Shown here one piece after another: positions 19,466-26,462 of a stretch of DNA of 64,000 nt (its first letter is position 1; every line of letters begins with the position of its first letter). The translations under genes were made by a program, and so were the position numbers. The DNA comes from Rikenellaceae bacterium (lineage in GTDB: Bacteria > Bacteroidota > Bacteroidia > Bacteroidales > Rikenellaceae). Where the stretch lies: assembly GCA_902363575.1 (NCBI GenBank), contig CABJAJ010000001.1:753769-817768 (forward strand), read 5' to 3'. The notes below the pieces were generated by a model. That model was not told where the DNA came from. It saw only the letters and a list, made by a program, of their open reading frames with translations, and made no database searches.

Positions 19466-20743
19466 TTATTGGTATTTGTTTTTCCAGAGCTGCCGCATCC
19501 GCTCGTCGATCCTGGCCTCTGTGGGATTCTGGGTGTTGGGGGTATAGAACTTCTTGCCCACCAGACTGTCGGGCATGAACTCGAGCTCGGCGAAACCGCC
19601 CGCATAGTCGTGGGCGTACTTGTACCCCTTGCCGTAACCGGCCTGTTCCATCAGGCGGGTCGGGGCGTTGCGCAGGTGAAGCGGCACGGGCCGGTTGGTC
19701 GTGTCGCGCTGTACGAACGAGAGCGCCTCGTTGATGGCCATGTAGGCCGAATTGCTCTTGGGGCTGGTGGCCAGATAGATGGTCGTCTCGGCCAGGGTGA
19801 TGCGGGCCTCGGGCATACCGATCTTGTGCACCGTGTCGAAGCAGGCGTTGGCCAGCAGCAGGCCGTTGGGGTTGGCCAGTCCGATGTCCTCCGACGCGAG
19901 GATCACCAGCCGCCGGGCGATGAAGCGGGGCTCCTCGCCGCCGGCCAGCATGCGGGCCAGGTAGTAGATGGCGGCGTTGGGGTCGCTGCCCCGCACCGAC
20001 TTGATGAAGGCCGAGATGACGTCGTAGTGCTGCTCGCCGTTCTTGTCGTAGAGGGCGATATTCTGTTGCAGACATTCGGTGACGGATGCGTCGGTCAGCA
20101 CGATCGGCCCGTCGGTGGCTCCTGCCACGATGTCCAGGATGTTGAGCAGCTTGCGGGCGTCGCCGCCCGAAAAGCGGAACAGCGCGGTGGTTTCCCGTAC
20201 CGTGACGTCGCGGCGGCTGAGCTCCGTGTCCACGCGCAGCGCCCGCTCGAGCAGTGTTTGCAGGTCTTTGTCCTCCATCGGTTTGAGGATATAGACCTGA
20301 CAGCGGCTCAGCAGCGGCGAGATCACCTCGAACGACGGGTTTTCGGTCGTGGCGCCGATCAGGGTGACGACCCCTTGTTCGACGGCTCCGAGCAGGGAAT
20401 CCTGCTGCGACTTGTTGAAACGATGGATTTCGTCGATGAACAGCAGCGGCGGCCGGGCGTTGAAAAATTGCTGCTTGCGGGCCAATTCGATCACCTCGCG
20501 CACATCCTTCACCCCCGACGTGACGGCCGAGAGGGTGAACAACGGCCGGTCGAGCTCGGTAGCCACCAGCCTGGCCAGCGTGGTCTTGCCCACCCCCGGG
20601 GGTCCCCACAGGATGAACGAGGGGAGGTTGCCCGTTTCGAGGAATTTGCGGAACACGCCGTTGGCGCCCACGAGGTGTTCCTGCCCGATGTATTCGTCGA
20701 TCGTGCGGGGGCGCAGCCGTTCGGCCAGCGGAATGTTCGCCAT
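19466..20743 (-). CDS. rarA: replication-associated recombination protein A (RarA/MgsA)
   Basis: 425-aa AAA+ clamp-loader-like ATPase that acts at stalled or gapped replication forks. It opens with PLAERLRPRTIDEYIGQEHL, has Walker A GPPGVGKT (47-54), Walker B FIDEIHRFNK, and the C-terminal MgsA tetramerisation domain with the AHDYAGGF motif. Full length. It is separated by 29 nt from the small monooxygenase upstream, so the two may be co-transcribed. Confidence 0.95.
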   Translation of the reverse strand: MANIPLAERLRPRTIDEYIGQEHLVGANGVFRKFLETGNLPSFILWGPPGVGKTTLARLVATELDRPLFTLSAVTSGVKDVREVIELARKQQFFNARPPLLFIDEIHRFNKSQQDSLLGAVEQGVVTLIGATTENPSFEVISPLLSRCQVYILKPMEDKDLQTLLERALRVDTELSRRDVTVRETTALFRFSGGDARKLLNILDIVAGATDGPIVLTDASVTECLQQNIALYDKNGEQHYDVISAFIKSVRGSDPNAAIYYLARMLAGGEEPRFIARRLVILASEDIGLANPNGLLLANACFDTVHKIGMPEARITLAETTIYLATSPKSNSAYMAINEALSFVQRDTTNRPVPLHLRNAPTRLMEQAGYGKGYKYAHDYAGGFAELEFMPDSLVGKKFYTPNTQNPTEARIDERMRQLWKNKYQ

Positions 20744-20772
20744 CGTTGCTTCGGATCGGTTAAACGGGTGCG

Positions 20773-21048
20773 TCAGAAAACGAATTTCTCGGTTTTCATC
20801 TCGCCCAGTTCGCGTAGCCGGGGCACGAGCACGGTGAAGTGGGGCTGGCGTGCGTGCGCTGCGAGGGACGCTTCGTCCTGCCAGGTTTCGCAGATCAGCA
20901 GCACGTCGCGCCGCGTCGCACTCTCGTACAGGTCATAGGCCACGCACCCCTCGTCCCGAAGGGAGGCGGCCGTCAGCTCGCGGGCTATGGTCACCAGTTC
21001 GTCGCGGTTGGATTCCGTGGTGCGGATAAAGACATTCAGACGGATCAT
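20773..21048 (-). CDS. antibiotic-biosynthesis-monooxygenase (ABM/YgiN) domain protein
   Basis: 91-aa ferredoxin-like alpha/beta protein. The start at 21048 (MIRLNVFIRT) is supported by the promoter box 20 nt upstream; the longer frame adds unrelated residues. It shows the ABM layout: first strand, helix with the RDELVTIARELT segment, the LRDEGCVAYDLYES strand pair, LICETWQDEASLAAH and the final PHFTVLVPRL helix. YgiN-type proteins act on quinones or are of unknown role. Confidence 0.85.
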   Translation of the reverse strand: MIRLNVFIRTTESNRDELVTIARELTAASLRDEGCVAYDLYESATRRDVLLICETWQDEASLAAHARQPHFTVLVPRLRELGEMKTEKFVF

Positions 21049-21067
21049 ATCATACGTGTTTGATGAA

Positions 21068-21075
21068 CAAAGATA
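21068..21075 (-). promoter_or_regulatory. -7 box (TATCTTTG) of the ABM-domain gene
   Basis: A perfect TAnnTTTG on the minus strand, 20 nt before the start codon. No matching -33 TTTG at the usual spacing. Confidence 0.6.
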
Positions 21076-21096
21076 CGGTTTTTTCGGGATATCCGC

Positions 21097-21104
21097 TATA
21101 TTTG
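21097..21104 (+). promoter_or_regulatory. -7 box (TATATTTG) pointing to a broken membrane gene
   Basis: A perfect TAnnTTTG on the plus strand, back to back with the minus-strand box at 21068-21075. The only thing downstream is the frameshifted membrane-protein remnant. Confidence 0.45.
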
Positions 21105-21177
21105 TCGAACATACCGACAAACGGGAAAGCGCGGGTCTGTTCCCGAATCGTGGAAAATCGTCGCGGCCGGAGCGGTG

Positions 21178-21458
21178 CAAACACCTTGCCGAGGTCGGTT
21201 GTTCCGCATGGTGGTTCCCGGCCTACGTCGGGGTGTTCCTTCTGGTCGGCATGATCGGCTTTTCACTTCACATCGGCTGGATCGAAGACGCTCTTTTCAG
21301 CTTCGGCTACCCCTATTTCGGTACGGTCTTCTTCCGTTGCCGGGGCGCTGCTGTTCGTGTGGAGCACGGCCGTGAACCGGACGGTGAAAATCGGTTGGAC
21401 GGTTTACGAAATACTGGATCCGACCCGGCGGCGGTCGTGCGTTGATCGCTCTTCCTGA
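21178..21458 (+). pseudogene. frameshifted small membrane protein remnant
   Basis: Two plus-strand frames each carry half of what looks like one protein. The first reads AWWFPAYVGVFLLVGMIGF and GYPYFGTVFF, a typical transmembrane segment and loop. At about 21335-21350 sense switches by one base to a frame reading VAGALLFVWSTAVNRTVKIG, then WTVYEILDP, ending at the TGA at 21458. No good start codon with a signal is seen. A promoter box lies upstream. It may be a decayed gene or a sequencing error. Family not recognised; boundaries approximate. Confidence 0.4.
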
Positions 21459-21832
21459 GTCCCTGTCGTCAGCTTTTGGCCGGTAGCGGTGGTCGGCCTT
21501 CGGCCGGATTCGCGGCCGGGGCAGGTGAAAAATTGGTGATTTGTTCCGATAACGCTCTGTTCGGGGCGTTGCATATTGTTTTTTCGGAAATTAATACTTA
21601 ATTTTATCCAACTTTAGGACGAAAAGGAAAGTGCAGGCCTGTTTACGCAGGCGGGAGATGTCGGGCCGTCGGCAGTTTTGCTTGGAATCCGTCCGACCGG
21701 ATCGGGCGGATATTCCGGTTCAACCTGCCGGGTGCGTCCCTGATGACCGCTTGCGGAAGCCGACCTTCGGCGCCACACTCTCCATTATTTGTTGTCACGC
21801 TGTCGAGGTGCGGGCGGCTTTAAGTGTAAAGT
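21459..21832. other. intergenic region ahead of DUF4190 gene
   Basis: About 370 nt with no supported gene. The AT-rich part (21580-21620) probably holds the promoter of the downstream gene, but there is no full consensus match. Confidence 0.45.
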
Positions 21833-22147
21833 ATGGAAAACGAGAACATTACTGAAAAGAAGGAAACGACCGGTTCGCAGCAGACCGTGATTATCCAGCA
21901 GGCCCCCCCCCAGGGTTCCAACGGGTTGGGTACCGCGGGATTCATCCTCGCTTTGCTGGCGCTTATTTTCTGCTGGGTGCCCGTGTTGGACTGGATCCTG
22001 TGGATTCTGGGTCTGGTGTTCTCTTTCTGCGGCGTGTTCAAAGCTCCCAAGGGGCTGGCCATCGCCGGTCTGGTGATTTCGCTCATCGGCCTGATTCTGA
22101 TCGTTGCCGTCTTCGGAGCCATCGCCACGGCGGTCGCCAGTTTGTAA
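21833..22147 (+). CDS. DUF4190-type small membrane protein
   Basis: 104-aa protein with a polar Glu/Lys/Gln-rich N-terminus (1-30) followed by two to three hydrophobic segments. The GLGTAGFILALLALIFCW opening and PKGLAIAGLVISLIGLILI second half are the DUF4190 pattern, a membrane domain of unknown function. The coding sequence contains nine C in a row (GCC CCC CCC CAG). At nine the frame is intact, so this copy reads as ON. A bidirectional terminator follows. Confidence 0.82.
   Translation: MENENITEKKETTGSQQTVIIQQAPPQGSNGLGTAGFILALLALIFCWVPVLDWILWILGLVFSFCGVFKAPKGLAIAGLVISLIGLILIVAVFGAIATAVASL
21903..21911 (+). repeat. homopolymer C9 in DUF4190 gene
   Basis: Nine consecutive C, in frame, located just before the first transmembrane segment. 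A gain or loss of one base would abolish the membrane part. Confidence 0.85.
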
Positions 22148-22163
22148 GGTACGATTCACACGA

Positions 22164-22198
22164 CGAAAAAAGGGCGGATTCGATATCCGCCCTTTTCG
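22164..22198. terminator. bidirectional terminator between DUF4190 gene and aspS
   Basis: The stem CGAAAA-AGGGCGGAT / ATCCGCCCT-TTTCG carries A-runs on one side and T-runs on the other, between converging genes. Confidence 0.8.
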
Positions 22199-22211
22199 TT
22201 TATGGGGTTCG

Positions 22212-23966
22212 TCATTCGGGCCGCTCCAGGCGCAGACAGAGTTCGTCCAACTGCTCCTGCGCGATCGCGGAGGGGGCGTCGAGCATCACGTCGCGTCCCG
22301 CATTGTTCTTGGGGAAAGCGATGTAGTCGCGGATCGACTCTGCGCCGCCGAACAGCGAGCAGAGCCGGTCGAAGCCGAAAGCGAGTCCGCCGTGCGGGGG
22401 TGCGCCGAATTTGAAGGCGTTCATCAGGAAGCCGAACTGTTCCTCGGCCTTTTCGGGCGTGAAGCCCAGGGCGCGGAAAATCCGGGCCTGAAGGTCGGCA
22501 TCATGGATACGGATCGAGCCGCCACCGATTTCGGTGCCGTTGCAGACGAAGTCGTAGGCATTGGCCCGCACCCGTCCGGGATCGCTTTCGAGGTACTGCA
22601 CGTCCTCGGGTTTAGGCGAGGTGAAAGGGTGGTGCATGGCGTAATACCGCTGCGTATCCTCGTCCCACTCGAACATGGGGAAATCCACGACCCACAGCGG
22701 AGCGAACCGCCGCGGATCGCGCAGCCCGAGCAGCCGCGCCATCTCGATCCGCAGGGCCGAGAGCTGCGTGAGGGTTTTGAATTTGGGGCCGCACAGGATG
22801 AGCGTCAGGTCGCCGGGAGCGGCGCCGCACCGCTCCGCCATCGCCCGCACCTGATCGGTCGTATAGAACTTGTCCACCGAGGATTTGACGCTGCCGTCCG
22901 CCTCCGTGCGGATCCACACAAGGCCGCGGGCCCCCACCTGCGGGCGCTTCACGAACTCGGTGAGGGCGTCGATCTGTTTGCGCGTGTAACCCGCGCAAGC
23001 CGGAGCGGCGAATCCCGTGATGTATTCTGCGTCGTCGAAGACCCCGAAACCATGGCCTTTGGCCAGCGCGGTCAGGTCGGCAAACTCCATGCCGAAGCGC
23101 AGGTCGGGCTTGTCGGAGCCGTACCGCTCCATCGCTTCGATCCAGGGCATCCGGCGGAACGGCGCTTCGAACTCCACGCCCAGTACCTCGCGGAACATGT
23201 GGCGGGCCCAGCGCTCGAAGATTTCGAGCACATCCTCCTGCTCGACGAACGACATCTCGCAGTCGATCTGCGTGAATTCGGGCTGACGGTCGGCTCGCAG
23301 ATCCTCGTCGCGGAAACAGCGCACGATCTGGAAATAGCGGTCGTAGCCGGCCACCATCAGCAGTTGCTTGAGCGTCTGGGGCGACTGGGGCAGGGCGTAG
23401 AATTCGTTGGGGTTCATGCGGCTGGGCACCACGAAATCGCGGGCCCCTTCCGGCGTGGATTTAATCAGGTAGGGGGTTTCGATCTCCAGGAAACCCTCCC
23501 CGTCGAGGAACGTTCGCACCGCCTGCGCCATCCGGTGCCGCAGGATCATGGCCCGCTGCAGGGGCGGACGCCGCAGGTCGAGGTAGCGGTATTTCATCCG
23601 CAGGTCGTCGCCGCCGTCCGACTGCTCCTCGATGGTGAAAGGCGGGGTCTGCGCCCGGTTGAGGATGCGCAGCTCGCAGGCCGTCACCTCCACCTCGCCC
23701 GTGGGTATGCGGGGATTTTTGGACGAACGCTCGACCACCCGCCCCGTGACCTGGACGACGTACTCGCGGCCGAGCTCCCCGGCCACGTCCCGCACGGGGG
23801 CCGGCGAATGTTCCTCGACGACGATCTGGGTGATGCCGTAGCGGTCCCTCAGGTCAATGAAAGTCATTGCGCCGAGGTTCCTCACTTTCTGCACCCATCC
23901 TGCCAGGGTGACGGTTTCGTTCACGTTGCAGGCCCGCAGGCAGCCGCACGTATGGGTTCTGTACAT
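22212..23966 (-). CDS. aspS: aspartyl-tRNA synthetase
   Basis: 584-aa class II synthetase that charges tRNA-Asp. It has the N-terminal OB fold ([14 protein letters not shown] near 18-31), class II motif 2 with [20 protein letters not shown], the bacterial GAD insertion domain, and motif 3 [10 protein letters not shown] near the C-terminus. The start at 23966 (MYRTHTCG) is the family start; an upstream extension of 19 residues was rejected. The promoter overlaps that of the divergent TonB-C-like gene. Confidence 0.96.
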   Translation of the reverse strand: MYRTHTCGCLRACNVNETVTLAGWVQKVRNLGAMTFIDLRDRYGITQIVVEEHSPAPVRDVAGELGREYVVQVTGRVVERSSKNPRIPTGEVEVTACELRILNRAQTPPFTIEEQSDGGDDLRMKYRYLDLRRPPLQRAMILRHRMAQAVRTFLDGEGFLEIETPYLIKSTPEGARDFVVPSRMNPNEFYALPQSPQTLKQLLMVAGYDRYFQIVRCFRDEDLRADRQPEFTQIDCEMSFVEQEDVLEIFERWARHMFREVLGVEFEAPFRRMPWIEAMERYGSDKPDLRFGMEFADLTALAKGHGFGVFDDAEYITGFAAPACAGYTRKQIDALTEFVKRPQVGARGLVWIRTEADGSVKSSVDKFYTTDQVRAMAERCGAAPGDLTLILCGPKFKTLTQLSALRIEMARLLGLRDPRRFAPLWVVDFPMFEWDEDTQRYYAMHHPFTSPKPEDVQYLESDPGRVRANAYDFVCNGTEIGGGSIRIHDADLQARIFRALGFTPEKAEEQFGFLMNAFKFGAPPHGGLAFGFDRLCSLFGGAESIRDYIAFPKNNAGRDVMLDAPSAIAQEQLDELCLRLERPE

Positions 23967-23976
23967 GGTCGTATGG

Positions 23977-24007
23977 TTTGCTGTTTCCCTCTGTTTTATT
24001 ATCTTTG
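23977..24007 (+). promoter_or_regulatory. full promoter TTTG-N19-TATCTTTG
   Basis: -33 TTTG at 23977-23980, 19-nt spacer, -7 TATCTTTG at 24000-24007; 30 nt before the TonB-C-like gene. Confidence 0.75.
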
Positions 24008-24020
24008 CTTTCGCAACTTG

Positions 24021-24028
24021 CAAAAATA
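24021..24028 (-). promoter_or_regulatory. -7 box (TATTTTTG) of aspS
   Basis: Minus-strand TAnnTTTG with a TTG 18 nt further upstream (24047-24049). It overlaps the plus-strand promoter region, so the two transcripts may compete. Confidence 0.6.
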
Positions 24029-24036
24029 CAAATTAA

Positions 24037-24666
24037 ATGGCAAATTCAACCTCGCGGCGGAAAAAATCCTCGCTCCTCTACGGGTGCGCCGGTTTGACCG
24101 CCCTAATGCTCGTTTGTGCCGCCGGCCCGGCGGATGCGCAGACGAGGTCCCGCAGGGATGTGACCGATCCGGGACGGGTCTGGATCGGGACGGTCGCGCC
24201 GCCCGTGTGCATCGGCGGCGGAGCGGCGTTCCGCGATGGAGCGGAGCGGCGGGCGGCCGATGAAATCGTGGCGGTCGAGAGCCGGCGGATGGTGCGATCT
24301 TCGCAGAGACGCTCCCCCGAAGAGATGGTGTGCGGCTATTCCGTTCCGACGGAGCAGCAGCGGCGGCAGGGGGTACAGGCCTGGCTGCAAAGCCACGATC
24401 CCTGCGGGGATGTGGAGGCGTCGTTCGTGGTTTCCGCACAGGGGCGTGTCGGCGACGTGCGCATTTTGTCGGCGCCCGACCCGGAACTGGCGCGGATCGT
24501 GGCGCGCAGCCTGGAATCCTCCCCGCTGTGGATTCCGGCCCGCCGTTTGAGAGGAGGCGTGCGCAGGCCCGAGCCTGCGGATTACACGGTGGTGGTGCGC
24601 GGCTCGCGGCTGCGCGGACTGCTTGCCGAAAAGATCGGGGAGGCGACGGATGGTACGGGAAAATAA
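24037..24666 (+). CDS. secreted protein with TonB C-terminal-like domain
   Basis: 209-aa protein. A basic N-terminus and a hydrophobic stretch (about 12-34, ending near DAQT) form a signal peptide or single anchor. The C-terminal half (about 125-190) follows the TonB_C pattern: VEASFVVSAQGRVGDVRIL, a helix with PELARIVARSLES, then PLWIPARRLRGG and a final strand. There is no long Pro-rich spacer, so it is not a classical energy transducer. A periplasmic interaction domain is more likely. It has a strong promoter and lies just ahead of tadA. Confidence 0.75.
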   Translation: MANSTSRRKKSSLLYGCAGLTALMLVCAAGPADAQTRSRRDVTDPGRVWIGTVAPPVCIGGGAAFRDGAERRAADEIVAVESRRMVRSSQRRSPEEMVCGYSVPTEQQRRQGVQAWLQSHDPCGDVEASFVVSAQGRVGDVRILSAPDPELARIVARSLESSPLWIPARRLRGGVRRPEPADYTVVVRGSRLRGLLAEKIGEATDGTGK

Positions 24667-24670
24667 CGGG

Positions 24671-25138
24671 ATGCCGCAGCCGGATGTTGCGGCTGAGCTG
24701 CGGCGCAGCGACGAAAAGTTCATGCGGCTGGCAATAAGCGAGGCCCGGCGTGCGTTGGAGGAGGGAGAGGTGCCCATCGGGGCGGTCGTCGTGGCGGGGG
24801 AATCGGTGGTCGGACGGGGACATAACCTGGTCGAGACGCTCGGCGACGCTACGGCCCATGCCGAGATGCAGGCTCTTACGGCTGCGTCGGCGACTCTGGG
24901 CGGCAAGTACCTCCCGGACTGCACGCTTTACGTCACGGTCGAGCCCTGCATCATGTGTGCGGGGGCGATCGGCTGGAGCCAGATCGGGCGGATCGTGTGG
25001 GGCGCCGACGATCCCAAGCGGGGGTACCGCCGCTACTGCGAGCGGGTTTTCCATCCCAGGGCGACTTCTGCGGCCGGTGTGCTGCGCGAGGAGTGCGAGG
25101 CCCTCATGCGGGATTTTTTCGCGGATCTGCGCGGGTAG
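24671..25138 (+). CDS. tadA: tRNA(Arg) adenosine-34 deaminase TadA
   Basis: Converts A34 to inosine in the wobble position of tRNA-Arg(ACG). 155 aa from the chosen ATG at 24671, 4 nt after the preceding stop; in-frame ATGs at 24623 and 24650 would overlap that gene. The zinc and catalytic motifs are visible: HAEM (His63, Glu65) and PCIMC (Cys93, Cys96). The surrounding GEVPIGAVVV and LYVTVEPC strands match the deaminase fold. Confidence 0.93.
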   Translation: MPQPDVAAELRRSDEKFMRLAISEARRALEEGEVPIGAVVVAGESVVGRGHNLVETLGDATAHAEMQALTAASATLGGKYLPDCTLYVTVEPCIMCAGAIGWSQIGRIVWGADDPKRGYRRYCERVFHPRATSAAGVLREECEALMRDFFADLRG

Positions 25139-25140
25139 AT

Positions 25141-25171
25141 TTTGCACGGGAGGAAAAAAATGTTACATTTG
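25141..25171 (+). promoter_or_regulatory. full promoter TTTG-N19-TACATTTG
   Basis: -33 TTTG at 25141-25144, 19-nt spacer, -7 TACATTTG at 25164-25171, 65 nt before the TPR protein. Confidence 0.78.
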
Positions 25172-25236
25172 CGACCAATGTGCTTACGGGGTACCGGAGC
25201 ACTTTTTTCGGCTGAACTTAAAAATGGATACTTGAC

Positions 25237-26184
25237 ATGAAAAAATGGATTTTGACGGCTGCGGCGCTCTTTGCCGTTTGCTCGCTCTTCGCGCAGCAGA
25301 GCGTGACGGAGGTCTATAACAATGCGGCTAAAGCGTATGGGGAGAAAGAGTTTGCGGCCGCTGCCGAGGGTTTCCTCAAGGTGATCGACGAAGGATCGGT
25401 TTCGGATGATCCCGATGCCGCGCAGCTCGTGGTCAATGCCAAGAAGAACGTGCCCATTTGCTACTATATGATGGGCGGCATGGCGCTCAAGCAACAGCTG
25501 TACGACCAGTCGTTGCAGAATTTCACCAAATCGGCCGAATACGCCGAGCTGTACGGAGACGTGAATGCCCAGAACAAGGCCAATGAATGGGTCGCCCGCA
25601 TCTACCAGATTGAGGGCGGCGAGGCGTTCAACAACAAGGACTACGCCGCCGCAGCCGAGGTTTTCGCCAAGGGCTATGCGGCCAATCCCAAGAATACGGA
25701 GATGGCGATCTGGTTGGCGACCTGCTACTGCGAGCTGGGCGAGTACGACAAGGGCATGCGGATTTTCGAGTCCGTCGCCGCGATGACCCATCCCAAGTAT
25801 GCCGACGACGTGCAGAAAGCCAAGGAGCTGATGGCGCTCTACACCAATAACGAGGTGGCCCGGCTCCAGGCTGCGGGCGACTACGACGGCATCATCGCAA
25901 TGGCCGACCGCCTGCTGGCCGAAAATGCGGAGAGTGCGCTCGCACAGAAAATCCGCCTGCAGGCCTACTTCGGCAAGAAGGACTATGCCAAGGTGATCGA
26001 TTTGGCGGACGCGGCAGCCGCGGCCCAGACGGACGAGGAGGATCGCAGCGACATTTACTTCACGCTCGGTGCGGCTTACAACGCCCGCGAGATGAAGCCC
26101 CAGGCGATCGCGGCGCTCCGCAAGGTGGTCGCAGGCCCCAACGTCAATGCGGCCAAGGCGTCCATTGCCGAACTCTCGAAATAA
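25237..26184 (+). CDS. secreted tetratricopeptide-repeat protein
   Basis: 315 aa. The N-terminal signal MKKWILTAAALFAVCSLFAQ ends in an AQ cleavage-like site. The rest is helical with repeated TPR-like units: VYNNAAKAYGEKEFAAAAEGF, YDQSLQNFTKSAEYAEL, GEAFNNKDYAAAAEVFAKGY, and a C-terminal DIYFTLGAAYNAREMKPQAI unit. It is probably a periplasmic scaffold. Homologues are common in Bacteroidales but without defined role. It has its own promoter and terminator. Confidence 0.85.
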   Translation: MKKWILTAAALFAVCSLFAQQSVTEVYNNAAKAYGEKEFAAAAEGFLKVIDEGSVSDDPDAAQLVVNAKKNVPICYYMMGGMALKQQLYDQSLQNFTKSAEYAELYGDVNAQNKANEWVARIYQIEGGEAFNNKDYAAAAEVFAKGYAANPKNTEMAIWLATCYCELGEYDKGMRIFESVAAMTHPKYADDVQKAKELMALYTNNEVARLQAAGDYDGIIAMADRLLAENAESALAQKIRLQAYFGKKDYAKVIDLADAAAAAQTDEEDRSDIYFTLGAAYNAREMKPQAIAALRKVVAGPNVNAAKASIAELSK

Positions 26185-26216
26185 CGGTCGGCAGCCTTTG
26201 CCGGTAAACGATTCGG

Positions 26217-26249
26217 GCGAACTCCCTGCAAAGGGGGTTCGTCTTTTTT
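26217..26249 (+). terminator. intrinsic terminator of TPR gene
   Basis: A 9-bp stem CGAACTCCC / GGGGGTTCG (one G-T pair) is followed by TCTTTTTT. Confidence 0.8.
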
Positions 26250-26307
26250 CGTATGGGGCGGTTTGGTATGGTATATGCCGGGGTCGGGCAGGATTATTTT
26301 CCACGCA

Positions 26308-26451
26308 ATGAACGAACGCATAGTTGAAAACAGGTACCAGCCGCCCCTGCTCGATCGTATCGATGTGGAGGTCGAAGCCGGTTTTGCCGTTACGGGCGAC
26401 ATCGAGGGGTTCGACCGTGGCGATTGGGACAGCCCCTCGGGGGACGAATAA
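26308..26451 (+). CDS. 47-aa leader-type peptide preceding a surface lipoprotein
   Basis: Encodes 47 residues with no signal peptide or membrane segment. The sequence reads NRYQPPLLDRIDVEVEAGFAVTG, then an acidic, Gly/Trp-containing tail. It resembles very short Bacteroidales peptides with the pattern Y-x-x-P followed by VxVExGFA and an acidic end, which I recall as common just upstream of large lipoprotein genes. It lies 11 nt before the next gene and is surely co-transcribed. Function unknown. A start 45 nt further upstream is possible, but the MNERIVENRY start fits the pattern better. Confidence 0.6.
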   Translation: MNERIVENRYQPPLLDRIDVEVEAGFAVTGDIEGFDRGDWDSPSGDE

Positions 26452-26462
26452 AGAACCAACCG

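Noticed and set aside
24623..24670. Earlier starts for tadA
   Set aside because: They overlap the preceding gene and add non-conserved residues.
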